A stretch of DNA of 64,000 bases from assembly GCA_914767715.1 (NCBI GenBank), contig OU612075.1, forward strand, positions 17,794,001 through 17,858,000, written 5' to 3'. Each line of letters starts with the position of its first letter. Position 1 is the first letter of the stretch. The notes under the pieces are model-generated. The model saw only the letters and a program-made list of their open reading frames with translations, searched no databases and was not told the DNA's origin. The DNA is from Membranipora membranacea (lineage: Eukaryota > Bryozoa > Gymnolaemata > Cheilostomatida > Membraniporidae). Below, in pieces: positions 26,281 through 37,300 of this stretch. The translations under genes were made by a program, and so were the position numbers.

Positions 26281-27792
26281 GCCAGGCTTTAATGTAGTGC
26301 AATATTAGGAGTTTGAGTGTATTTTTTACATCTAGAGTCATTGTTCTACCTTATTACTGCAAGTCATGTTACAAGATAACCTGAAGTTTAATTATATCCT
26401 AGATAGAAACGAACAAAAAAGTTAGTCCAAAATAATTATTCCGAGCCAATACCCTGAAAATCAAATTTAATTAATGGCTATTTGATTCGCGTAATTACAC
26501 TGCTAAACTCTGAGGCACTCAGTCAAAACAACCATGTCCTGTGTGTTGTGGTGACTCACTAGGTAGGAATTTTAATTCAGAAAGTTCATTTTCAGTGCAA
26601 GGAATAACTCATGTACTGGGTAACTGGATCACCTTAAGCTGCGTTGGCTCAGACTTGTAACAGTCTGAGCACTTAGACCTGCAATAAACCTCTATCTAAA
26701 CGGAGCTTTCTTATTCAGTGTGCCAATAAGAATAATGAGTAAACTTTTCATAGCCCAGATTTATCCCAAATCCCATGCATTGAATGTCACATTTTGCTAT
26801 TAATAAGGTTGATGAAATAAACCAAATTCATTAAAATTTTATGATTGAAAGCCAGCATTATTGCGTCATAACCAATTACTGGTTGACTATTTTAAGATTT
26901 GACATTTTTTTAATACAACTATACAATACTAGGCAGGATAAAGAGTAAAACTGGTAACAGTTAAAATTTTAAATCCGATAATTCCTACTCAAGTATGCAT
27001 TTCTTTTTCAAAATAAGTGGGGAGTGTTTTTAATTTGTTTGTTGTGGAAATTAAATAATTTTGAGGGTTCTAGTCTGGTGAATGAAATCCATAACTACAC
27101 TCAATTTTTTATTTGCTTCTCCACTACAAAGTTTAATTTCCGCATAACCTGTATTTTAAGATCATGCATCTTTTTGAAGTGTTTTATAGCTGCAGCATAT
27201 GTTATTGCAGAATTCCAGTGGTGTCTGAATTGTGTCTTTTCTTAGACTTATTTAATACTTGACCGTTCAATGAGGATAATATCTCTGCCCTCAGTTGTAT
27301 GCTAACTTCTGTGACTCAGGATTATATCATATCTATCCAGGGAAGCCTCTACATTTTCATCCACTTCAACGGCATCACTCGGAAATTCCATCAACTGAAC
27401 CATACCAGTAATTTTTTCTTCAAAATGTCGTAATTATTGTAGACTGGGTGAATAAATAGCGTTACAAATAGGTGATTTGTCCTGCATATGACCGGCTTCA
27501 GCAGCATAATAGGCAGTAATTAAACCAATTCTGCTCAGACATCTCTCTGTTAGGATCTCAATCATTAAATTCCACATCAAATTCTGAGCCTCACTACATG
27601 AATAAAATAATTTTAAATGAGTTGAGCTAAGTATAAATATATTGTTCTTCCAGGTGTTTAGATCCATTTGAAAACGCTCCCACCACCTTGTGGTTGCTTT
27701 TCAAGTTGCTTGGGGAGGCGAATCAAGACATGGACTTAATAATTATTAATTAATAATTATTAAGTCTATAATCTCAGATAAAGACTTGACCC

Positions 27793-28300
27793 AGGAGTAG
27801 GAGGTAGCTCAGTTGATTAGAGCGCCTGCCCTCTGATGCGCGAGCGTTGGAGGTCTCAGGTTCGAATCCTCCTGCAGTCTACCGACTACTGGGCTCAATG
27901 GACGCCCCAGGACTGTGTGCTCCGACCTGCCTGCAAACCGAGAGCAACTTGGTGCCGAATATGGTGGCCGCGCAGTTAAACCACTGCTGCCACAGCTGGG
28001 CTTTCCCCAGCAGAGGCACCAGTCAAAAATTTAAATACAGAGTTGTGGCATCAAAACATCTAGCCAGTAGCTTTGCATAGAGTTATATGAGCTCTCAAAA
28101 AGTAAAGAGTATCTTCTTCCTCTCAGCTCATATAACTCCATGCAAAGCTACTGGCTAGATGTAATGATGCCACAACTCTCTATTTAAATTTTTGACTGGT
28201 TGCTCTGCTGGGCAAAGCCCAGCTGTGTCAGCAGTGGTTTAAGGCACCTTTATTTCTCAGCCTTCAGACAGAGACAAAAACTTTTAACCAACACTTAGCC
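27793..28300 (+). mobile_element. tRNA-derived SINE, interrupted by a palindromic element
   Basis: The head GGTAGCTCAGTTGATTAGAGCG plus GGTTCGAATCCTCC carries Pol III A and B boxes. It is followed by a body with ACTACTGGGCTCAATGGACG, CCTGCAAACCGAGAGCAACT and GGTGGCCGCGC, and by a 3' part GGCACCTTTATTTCTCAG ending in GAGACAAAAACTTTTAACC. A second copy lies on the minus strand at about 59349-59580 and a 5'-truncated copy at about 35348-35485. In this copy 27976-28242 is an insertion that splits the body from the 3' part. Confidence 0.75.
27976..28242. mobile_element. Palindromic TTAA-flanked element inside the SINE
   Basis: Arms 27976-28093 and 28125-28242 are each 118 bp and nearly perfect reverse complements, separated by a 31 bp loop. 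The outermost four bases on both sides are TTAA. The SINE copy at about 35440 reads GCCACGCCCTTAATGCACC across the same place, an empty site with a single TTAA. This pattern fits insertion into TTAA with duplication of those four bases, as piggyBac-type transposases do. The element has no open frame and would need a transposase in trans. Confidence 0.75.
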
Positions 28301-29210
28301 AACATTTAACCAACAATAGTTCTGAGCTTAGATTTTAAGCTACAAGCTACATTGGCAAAGGTAATTTTTAATTCGTTTCACAACTCAGCTAACTTGTTTG
28401 TGGATATTATACACCGAAGACCAGAGGTAAGCCTGACCCAAACCCATCTTGAAATTTTGATATAGAATGATATAGCTGCTAACCGTACTTGGCTACCCTT
28501 GGTAACAAGTCCATCCTGTTGAGGAAAGCAAGAGGGCCTGCTTATTACTTAGTGTTTGAATTGTTAAGCTTTCTAGACTTTTCTTAAACCAGATTTATCA
28601 CTGATTGGCTCAATCTTTTTGCCTTCCCACACGACTCTTTTTCGAGTTGTCATATTCAGATGACCTATCGTCAACTGCAGAACTTGGCTGGTGTCCATAA
28701 TTGATTCAGGAATCCAAGACAATGCTAGTTCCATTTACGGAAGTGTCTAGCTTAAAATCCTCAAGAGTGGAAGCTTCATTGCAATTAAAGGTAAAACAGC
28801 GTCATCATTATTTGCTGTCTTGTTTCTTGTAAATTCCTGAAGTTTCAAAGCTATACTGTGGAAACCAGGAGTTAAAGGTCAGTATGTATTACCTTCTATT
28901 GCCACACTCACTTGAGGGCAATCTAATGACACATTGCAATCTAATCCTTGGTAAGATTACAAGAGTTTATTGAACTCCAACATGAAACATACAAATATGC
29001 TTTTGTTGGCACCATTCATATTTTGATATGTGGGACTCTGATTGGTCGAATTCTCATCTGACGAGATACTATTAATAAGACATCTTAAAACAATCATGAT
29101 CATATCCTATTTGCAGATTGTAGGCTGTTGGCAGTGCAATCTTAATGAAGAATTCAGTAAAACTTAGGCTAAAAATCTTTATTAGGGAAAAAGATCTAAC
29201 AGGGAAAATC

Positions 29211-32200
29211 ATGACGATGAATAGTTGTCTGCTATTTCGATTGCTTTCAATTTTGGTGAGTAGCTTTCTGATTGATCTTGATAATCAATTTTTAAGAATC
29301 AATCTTGATAATCAATTGCTGGTGGAATTATTTGTGCCAACTTTTTTACAATGAAAAATATACTGTCAGACATCAGGGCGATAACGACTGGATCTTTTCA
29401 AACAATCATTTTTCTGACAGTTTCGAATCAATTATTGTTTGGATATTTCTAACAAACAGAGACATAATAAGAAATTGAGACCACATCCCACCAGCCATCA
29501 ATGGGACATTAAATAGATTATTAGTTTTGTGTAAAAATGTTTTTATTCAAATATTTCTAAATCAATTGGTTGTAATCGCCTGGGTCTTTGAGCATATTCC
29601 TGTAAATGCTTCACAATTATTGGAGTCAAATATTTGTACACTTTTTTTCCCTAGATCTTCCTCACTGCCTTATCTTCCACTCAGGGTAAAGGACTAGGAT
29701 TATTACCCCCTGCAGAGACAAAAGGTATGGTATCAACTCTCAATTAAATTGATTGAGGTAAATGCTGAAATGATGATTTTTTGTTATGCAAGAACAAGAC
29801 TTCAGTATTAACCTCTTACTAGGTCATGTTCTAACAGTGATTACGCATGTACATTTTACTGTTCTCCTGGAGGACACAGTTAACAGCAGTGTCGATATGA
29901 GCCCTTACCAAAAACTACAGCAGGTTTCTTGCAGGATATCAACGCTAAAAACAAACATGCGATTACCATTAAGTAAATCATCAGACTTATCTGTGAATTG
30001 CTGTGATTTGAAAATAATTTGTTTCATATTTACAAGTCACACTTATAAGTCTGATTGTGACTTCACTGAAGCTTGTTTATGTTTAGAGTGTACCGACTTG
30101 AGCTGTAGCGGTAATGGTAAGTGTGTACTAGATGAGGACGATGGGGAGCTCTGTCAGTGCTTCCCTGGATGGACCAGATCAGACTGCTCAGTAGATATAG
30201 ACTTCTGTGACTCAAGCCCGTGTAAGAATGGTGGGACTTGTGTGGAGAAACAGGAAACCTTCAGCTGTGAATGTCCTCCTGGATGGACTGGTCAAGCTTG
30301 TATGACAAGTGAGTCAAATATCAGCATTGTGTATAATCATAATATTTAATTAAGCGTTAAATGTCAATGAAAGTTCTATTAATTAATTTTATTATTATTT
30401 TTGTTTTTTGTTAATTTTTAATTTTTTCTTTGAAAATATGACAACGAGACAGATGTAAGTTCTGATTTTGGTGTATTTAAGAGACAAACTCAATTAAATC
30501 AATTTTTAATGAATTCCTATGGGCCCCCTAAGCCTGCGAAGTGAAAATAAATATGCATGTGTATGAATTGGGTTCATGGTACGCTTTAGGACTTTTTCTA
30601 TTGACCTTGACTCGCTATTTTACCGTTTGTTATACGTTTTGTTGTCCAGTGTGATTCATAGACAATCAGAGAGTTAGCTAGTAGAGATTCAAACTCACAC
30701 ATTTTTACTTCCAACTTTCTTTTATCTGAAATACTTTTCTTTTATTTTATATAGGTGTTGATATGCAGGTATGTATGGAGACAACTTGTAGTAGGCGGGG
30801 CATATGTAAGATAAACAATGATGGAATTGTGTGTTTCTGTGATTTTGGATTCACTGGAGCTGATTGTTCATCAAGTATATTCTTCTGTGCTAACTCTCCA
30901 TGTGCTAACGGTGGGACATGTACTGAAGTTACTGATGGTTATCAGTGCAGCTGTACTGAGGCCTGGACTGGACAGTCTTGTGGAACAGGTGATTACTAAA
31001 TAACTAAATTCCTTTGGGGATTTCTACCACCAACTAAAATGAAACATGACCCACGTGAAAGTCCTGCTAAATCACCTGTTATATGGTGCTGACTAAGTGA
31101 AAATTTAAGTTACTTTACTCCCCCCTCCCCTCCTCCACATCCATTTTAACCTTTATATAAGTTTCCAATTACCTGAGATGCCATGGAAACTGATTTAAAT
31201 CAAATACTCACAGACTGTCAACCCATCAATCCGTTCCAATCACCAAACCTAAAATCTGTATAAATATCATGTAGCATCAACCTTTTCTGGCGAATCTAGC
31301 GGCTGTCGTCAAGTGTCCCTACTATCATACTATCATGCTCAAAGTGTATGATATATAGTTCTACTTTTATATCTTGTAGATATCCCACAATGCCCCCTGG
31401 CACCCTGTAGCTCTGGGAGTACCTGTATTGAGGTTGTCAATGGAGGAACTCACTGTATCTGTAGTGCTGGATTTACGGGAGCTGACTGTAGTACTGGTAA
31501 GATTAAAAACGTTGTTTGTAACTCCCATGTGTTCATCTACCATCGACTACAGAACTTCCTAGCAATTAAACATCTATATAGAAAATGAATTAGTCTTGAA
31601 TTGAGATACTCCTTTCTAATTACACAAAATTGTTAATACAGTGTAGTTCGCATAATTCAAACCTGTGGGGACAACAAACATTATTGTCATAATTAAGCAG
31701 AGTCTGATTTAAGTGACATTAGATGAATTGAGATCTGGCTGAAGGGGTTAATTTTTCTTGTCTCAATTAACAGGAGTTCTGAATTATAAAGTCTAAATTT
31801 ACCAGCATTCACTGTACTTTATCCCATACTCCCTGGAAAAAAACTCATTAATTTGGAATTGCCTCATCTCCACAAATGTATCTGTAGTTTACATGAGGGT
31901 TACAATTTTTAGAGGTTGGCCTGATCCCATGCGTTTTCAGACTCGTTCCCCTTATGAATAATGTTAAACTTTTAATAACTTGTAGATATAGATGAATGTT
32001 TTGATAAGTTGAGAGTTTGTGGGATAAACTCTGTATGTAAGAACACTGCTGGTAGTTCTGTGTGTCAGTGTGAGGATGGATATACAGGATCTGATGCTCC
32101 TTACTCCTGTCCAGGTAAGGTTATAGTTGTGATGGTTGCCAAGTAATCCTGAACAGAGAAAGGGTGATAATTTCACTCACAAATATATATTATATGGCTT

Positions 32201-32887
32201 GAGGGAACATATGTGACCCTGAACCAGCATTTGGCTATTTTTGTTTGTTTGCTGGAAAGGTTGTCTCATCTTTGATTGGTTCACAAATTCAGTAATTTAC
32301 AGTCGACCACTTGTAAAAGTTTACTCCAGCAGCGTTCCTGAGTTTTTGAAGGTTATTGTTGGAACACCAATTCTCATTATATTGTACTCGTTTCAGCAGT
32401 ACAACCAATTCTCTACCTGACCTGTTGAATAAGCAGAAACGGTAAGACACTGGCAAAGATTCAGAGAATACTGAGAGTATAACTGAAACTTTTAGGAGCA
32501 CGTTATATTTTGCTGATTCGAGGGTTGTCCGTTGCCTCAAAAGGACTCCTAACTCCAAATTTGCAAGAGCATGCGGGAAATGTCTCATGTCATTCACTTT
32601 TTTCTACAGATTTGATATCAACAGTACCACCACCTACCACATCACCCGCACTGACAACGCCAGGACCAACAACAACCACAGCCGTACCACCAACATCAAC
32701 AGCTAACAATCAGTTCTGTGAGTTGTTTGGCAGCACCTTCAGACCAGTACCAGGAACGGAATGTGCTCAGTATACCCAATCACCATCTCCCTCACAAGTA
32801 TTCACTTTCACTTGTCCCTTCACCCTCAGATTTGATACGGAGGTGTGTATTTGTAATTACCCTGCACAGTTCACATGTCTTGTGTAA
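29211..32887 (+). CDS. EGF-B: secreted EGF-repeat protein with C-terminal six-Cys domain
   Basis: This is the second paralogue and the shortest. Exons 29211-29255, 29655-29724, 30087-30308, 30755-30988, 31380-31496, 31986-32114 and 32610-32887 join in frame to 364 residues. A signal peptide is encoded across the first intron (MTMNSCLLFRLLSIL, then IFLTALSSTQG). Next come two paired-EGF exons (ECTDLSCSGNGKC..., CMETTCSRRGICKIN...), a single EGF, one EGF of the CGINSVCKN type, a TP-rich linker (about 30 residues, PTTTTAVPPTSTA) and the terminal domain FCELFGSTFRPVPGTECAQY ending TCLV. Unlike EGF-A and EGF-C it has no EGF between the Thr-rich linker and the terminal domain, and linker and terminal domain share one exon. 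All EGF exons are phase 1 at both ends. The first coding exon is 45 nt, the same as in EGF-A. An AATAAA lies near 33113. Function is inferred only as extracellular. Confidence 0.8.
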
Positions 32888-34331
32888 TGGGGATGTGGTT
32901 TGGGTGTTCCAGACACGCAAAGACTCAAGTGTGTTATTTCAGGCTTGTAATATTACTCTTCTATTCACATCATACATAGAACAAGAGATTTAGAAAGAAT
33001 CTCTGTCTGCTGATCATATCCTCTCATCTACTAGAGGGGACAACTCTTGTATATACTTCTAGTATTTTTGACACCAGTAGAAAAGCAAAAAGCTTGTTTC
33101 CTGCTGCAGAAAATAAATAACTCTCAATTCTAAATAAAAACTCAAGTGTAAAATAATCTATATTACTCAAACTTATCTGAAAAAAATATAGGCTATAACA
33201 GCCCAAATAACCGCGCTCAGTGACAAGTCTAACTAAATCATAATTATCAATATGAACCCAACGGCTAAGCAAAATCAATCTTATTTCTATTTGGAGTGGT
33301 CAATTAGTTGAAGGGAGGTTATTATAACTCTACTAGGATAAGATCTCGGCATTGCCTTTAACATTATGAGAAATTCAGTCCGGGGGGTCCGCCCGTATTA
33401 TCAAATCTGAATGCATTTTGTCATTCCTAATCATTTCTCATCCTGCGTTCTGCTTCTTGTTCACTGATTCAGTGATAGTCTTCACAAGGATACTAAATGG
33501 TAGAAAAATCTTCATGAACAACACTTACCGCAAAAGTACACATGTAAGCATCAATATTTCTTAGTTTCACCGAATTAAATGGACAAACTGGCAATGAACA
33601 TAAGGGCGATTAATTTATGGGCGATCAGTGTATGGCTGATTCACTCTGAGATGTGTATTTTAATTGTGTCCCTCATTGCAGCAAGTATAATTGTGGTTTG
33701 TGTGCCCAGCAAAGGTAAATCTCTTGGAAAAATAACGCTCCAAAACTCCTCATTCACTCACGTGCTTACCTTTTAGGAGGCTCAATATATATATAACCTG
33801 TAATTAGTAGAGATTTGACTAAATTCTACGCTAAGTGCTGATCCAAATCACATGTCTTAGGTCAAAATTCATCTAACACTCACTCTATACTGAACTCAGA
33901 GATGTAACAGTCTAAAGAGAAGTACATTATCCTAAGTGACCAATATAATCTGTCTGGCATCATCTGAATTTTACCATTCTACCAGTCGGCTGCAGTTCTG
34001 TCGGTAAGTTCTGAACATCATTATTTCTCATTCATGAGGCTTTTTTCCGATTGTCAGTTGTGAATATCGTCGTTTTATCAGCTAAAAAGATTCCACAGAT
34101 AAAGCTCCAGCTTGTGGTGCTGACCTTTAAAAATCATGTTTTGTCGACGACGCCCTGGTGCTTTCTGCAAATTAATGGCAATTTAATTCCAAAACATAAT
34201 CTGCTTGTCATACCAGATTGCTTCTAATTAAATATTTTTATATTTTTGTGACAGGTGTTAGAGATTGACTCGGATAATCTCCACTACTGTGTCAGCACTT
34301 TCCGAGAGGATAGGCAGACACTAAATCTAAC
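32888..34331. other. Spacer between EGF-B and EGF-C
   Basis: No firm coding exon is seen. A reading frame at 33579-33715 has a hydrophobic run (ILIVSLIAASIIVVCVPSK) and ends at an AAAG/GTAAAT donor like the signal-peptide exons of the EGF genes; it may be a relic of another paralogue or chance. The leader of EGF-C probably starts after the TTTTTGTGACAG near 34255. Confidence 0.4.
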
Positions 34332-37300
34332 ATGATTTCACACATCAGATCAGAATGCTTGATCGGAAGTTTGGTGAGTATTTTGTGTTTAAGCACTTTA
34401 GTTATCTTCTGAGGTGTTAGCTAGTTGATTTGTAAACGAAGAGAGGCACAAAATATGAGCTGCCAATCGTCAAAATGGTTGAACAAGAAAACATTTTCAT
34501 TGGGCATTTGTTGAAAAGTACAGTATTGTAGGGTTAGTAAAGAAGATCTAGGTTATCATTAGAATAATTTCTATATTATGTGTATTGGGATACTATGATC
34601 GTGTCGATTGGAACAGCAATCTTGCGAGATCTCATACGGTTAATTGAGTGGCTTATTGTAGAACTTACTCTACCTTAAATACCTGTTGCAAATCGAGCGA
34701 GATATCATTAGAGTAAGGTAAATACCTAATTTAAAAAATAAACTAAATAGTATAGGGCAATTTTTTACTTAACTTTTTATTTCACTTCCCATTTTCAGAT
34801 GTTGCTGGTAACACTGGCTATCTGCTCTCCTGTGGGTACGAGTAGTGAGAATACGATGAGTGCTGGTCTGACAAAAGGTAAACTCAGAACTATGTGTCCC
34901 TGATCTTAATCAGACATCTGATCTATCGGGCCATCTTATATGTATACTACCATTATTGTGTCTCGCCCACATTATAGTGATTGGTATAAATTATAATTAC
35001 TATTATTAAGTCTAGGATGAGCTTATTTGGTTGAAATCGTTTGCATTGTTGCATCATATTTGGCCTCTGAGCTTGGTCCAACCCTCTTGCAGAGATTGTG
35101 AATCAATATGCATGGATTGTAACTAAGCAATTGCATTTCAGAGATACATTGTCAATCCCAAAATAGGTTGATTCTCAGCAATGTGAGAGAGACTGCATAA
35201 AAAATTGACTCAGATGTGAGGCTTGGTATTCGATAAATTAGAGTATCTGGTCATCACTTCCAAGAAAATATTTTTGCAATTCATCTTTCTTAAACCTCAA
35301 TTATTAAGATAATGACACCCAATCATCCCTTCCGCAGCAAGCTTTACTGCCTTACTCAGTTGTGCTCCAACCGTCCTACAAACTGAGAGCAATTTGGTGC
35401 ATAATACGGGGCCACGCCCTTAATGCACCTCCAATTCTCAGTCTTCGCAAGAGACAAAAACTTGCGATTTTAACCAACATTTTTTGAAGGTTGAGTGCTT
35501 ATAATATTGGCCTGTATTTGGTTTTACAGAGGTTTGTTCAGACACCAGCTGTAGCGGTAATGGTAAGTGTATACAACAGACCGATGATGATATATTCTGT
35601 GAATGCTTCCCCGGATGGACTGGATCAGACTGCTCAGTAGATATAATCTTCTGTGACTCGAGCCCTTGTAAGAATGGTGGGACTTGTATAGAGAAACAAG
35701 AAACTTTCAGCTGTGATTGTCCCCCTGAATGGACCGGCCAGAGCTGCTCGACTAGTAAGTCAACATTTGGAAGTTGCTACAATCTTAAGTAAGAAGCACA
35801 CTGGCGATTATTACAAAGTTAATGGGCAAAGTGATCCATTTTCATGAGATGGAAAACCATTGTGTCGCTGGTGACTATTTGGATGGAAACACCAGCGTCA
35901 CATGTTAGCAACCCTGTTTTCTCAGATTCGCTGTTCCTAGTGTTAGAACACTGATCTAGGTATCAACTGTTGTATTCTAGCACCTAGGTTAAGAAAGGAT
36001 TGAGCCAACTGAAATCACCAACTTGATTGTTGTAGCCATGACATAAGAACGGTTCAGATGCAGATTAATCTGATTGCTGCTGATTCAATGTATACTCACA
36101 GTAATTAATTCCTTGTTGGCGTCAATAACCTTGCTATATTACAATTATCCATGCCCATGACCCTCTCACTCAATGAAAAAGCCATAGAAATGTCTCAGAG
36201 GTTGCGGCCAACGCTCTCATTACTGAGTCAGAAAGAAGACATCAGGCTAGTAAGAATCATCACAAGTATACAAATCTGTCAAAGGGCATTACCCCTTACA
36301 TTATGAGCCATAATCAGTTGGACACCAAATGCAGGAATCTGATTAATGCATTATTCATACATGTAAAGCAGCCCCTTGTGGTCCTCAAACATGCTATACC
36401 ATTTAAGTTTTAAGGAAAATATGTTCAGGAACATGACACCTGACCTGATTCACACAATAAGGTTATAGTTGTCAACTTATGTTGAAATACATCTAATTCT
36501 TGGGCTGCTAGTTTAAATTGAAATGTCTTGAAACTTGGAACTTGCTGAGTCGAGCTCCATTGACTCAGTCTAATTAATCAGAAAATGTTGGCAGCAGGTC
36601 TAAGAGCTCTGTTACACTTGTCTCAGCTAATCTCAGTTTCAAATCAAAGTAACTTAAAAAAAAACAGGTAATAGGCCAACAATTTTATGAAATTTCAAAT
36701 CTATCTTTACCAAACATTGCTTTGTTGTAGGCACAGAGGATCCAGAATGTATGGAGGATACTTGTAGTGGGCGTGGCTTATGTAAGATAAACAATGATGG
36801 AGTTGTGTGTTTCTGTGACTTTGGATTCACCGGAGCTGATTGCTCATCAAGTATATTCTTCTGTGCTAACTCTCCATGTGCTAACGGTGGGACATGTACT
36901 GAAGTTACTGATGGTTATCAGTGCAGCTGTACTGAGGCCTGGACTGGACAGTCTTGTGGAACAGGTAACAAAAGAAGTAGCCTGAGTGCCTAGGTTGATT
37001 AGTTTTGGGAGTCAGTAAGAAAAGGTCTCACAACAAAACCCCAACAAGAAAATCATGGGATTTATAACTATTCGGAAAATGACTATAAAAAACATCCGAA
37101 TAGGCCAAGACTCTAGATCAAAAACGCCCTGTCCCATTCTATGGTAGCTGTTACGTATCAAATAACACATATATTATATAAGATGCAACAACTGGTTCTT
37201 CTTAATATTTCCTGCACCACACAGGGGGTAGCATTCCTAGCCAACCATATTATTAAAATTTCATAATCAAAATAAAATGGCCAATAGTAATTATGAAAAA

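Larger units (their letters stand above)
24449..29210. other. Spacer between EGF-A and EGF-B
   Basis: No coding exon is recognised. It contains the probable EGF-A polyadenylation region (AATAAA near 24625), a tRNA-like head near 26050-26103, a tRNA-derived SINE (27793-28300) carrying a nested palindrome (27976-28242), and the likely 5'UTR exon of EGF-B, which would start after the TTTGCAG ending near 29117. Confidence 0.5.

Noticed and set aside
27793-27875. Functional tRNA gene
   Set aside because: A and B boxes are present, but the acceptor stem does not pair, the spacing in the anticodon region is too long, and the same sequence with the same body recurs at 59349-59580, as expected of a SINE.
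29786-30086. Extension of the EGF-B EGF exon to an ATG at 29786
   Set aside because: The upstream part of the frame is intron: it lacks EGF cysteine spacing, and a TTTATGTTTAG acceptor at 30086 gives the phase shared by all paralogues.
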